From positions 1 through 23,758 of the forward strand of contig JAGNNB010000003.1 of assembly GCA_017990865.1 (NCBI GenBank): a stretch of DNA of 23,758 bases, written 5' to 3'. The notes under the pieces are model-generated. The model ran no database searches. It had not been told where the DNA came from and worked only from the letters and a program-made list of their open reading frames with translations. The stretch comes from Lysobacteraceae bacterium. GTDB lineage: Bacteria > Pseudomonadota > Gammaproteobacteria > Xanthomonadales > Xanthomonadaceae. A program made the position numbers and the translations under genes. Shown one piece after another: positions 23,626 to 23,758 of this stretch (within the stretch, counting starts at the first letter, position 1; each line of letters opens with the position of its first letter).

Positions 23626-23758
23626 GAGCGCGCCCATGAATTCGAGCCGTCTGCTGTCGATTCTGATGATGTTGCAGGCGCGCAACGGCATGACCTCGGT
23701 CGCGTTGGCGCAAGCATTGGAAGTTTCCGAGCGCACGATTCTGCGCGATATCGACCGG
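23624..23758 (+). CDS. DeoR/YafY-type HTH (WYL family) transcriptional regulator, 5' part only
   Basis: The first 45 codons of a regulator that runs off the window. The sequence SSRLLSILMMLQARNGMTSV, ALAQALEVSERTILRDIDR is the winged-helix N-terminus typical of YafY-like proteins whose C-terminal WYL domain senses a ligand; the WYL part is not visible. The start is ATG 23624; ATG 23636 (MNSSRLLS) is an in-frame alternative that would leave the operator wholly upstream. It follows the Tat/DUF1579-like gene and shares its operator. Confidence 0.85.
   Translation, partial: MSAPMNSSRLLSILMMLQARNGMTSVALAQALEVSERTILRDIDR

Overview
The window is high-GC gammaproteobacterial chromosome, most like Xanthomonadaceae (Lysobacter/Luteimonas/Xanthomonas type). 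This rests on gene content and the family likeness of the proteins (RpoD, Dtd, LpxL-type acyltransferase, WaaE-like transferase beside a CDP-glycerol transferase-like protein). No species call is possible from sequence alone.

Positions 1-9912 are core chromosome. First come surface-polysaccharide and envelope genes: a UDP-glucuronate decarboxylase-type epimerase cut by the window edge, a family 2 glycosyltransferase, and a CDP-glycerol glycerophosphotransferase-like protein. Then follow two bacterial-PH membrane proteins (YdbS/YdbT pair) and a lipid A acyltransferase homologue on the minus strand. The plus strand continues with dtd, rpoD (sigma-70, with a TATAAT upstream and a terminator downstream) and a membrane-anchored DUF2314 plus Suppressor-of-fused fusion.

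A tRNA with anticodon CAU (probably tRNA-Ile2) at 9953-10028 is the integration site of an approximately 11 kb genomic island, about 10014-21086. Its left half carries a P4-type tyrosine integrase, several small genes, an AlpA-like regulator, a winged-helix protein next to four iteron-like 13-mers, and a CxxC/HGG phage-type protein. The middle carries a large secreted PHP-Ig-PKD-P-domain protein followed by a degenerate second copy of the HGG gene. The right half (17211-20881) is the most interesting part: a beta-family protein, an sce7726-type putative nuclease, an HTH regulator, an ImmA/IrrE metallopeptidase and a PIN-like nuclease, arranged like a defence or toxin-antitoxin module. Paired GTGAGTA sites with 12-bp period lie at both island ends. 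The right end merges into about 95-bp tandem repeats, each ending in a copy of the tRNA 3' end.

After the island, 21373-23758 returns to core-like sequence: a CPA1 cation:proton antiporter, a Tat-signal DUF1579-like protein, and the start of a WYL/DeoR-type regulator. The last two share the same palindromic operator (ACACGACA-N5-TGTCGTGT), so the regulator probably controls both.
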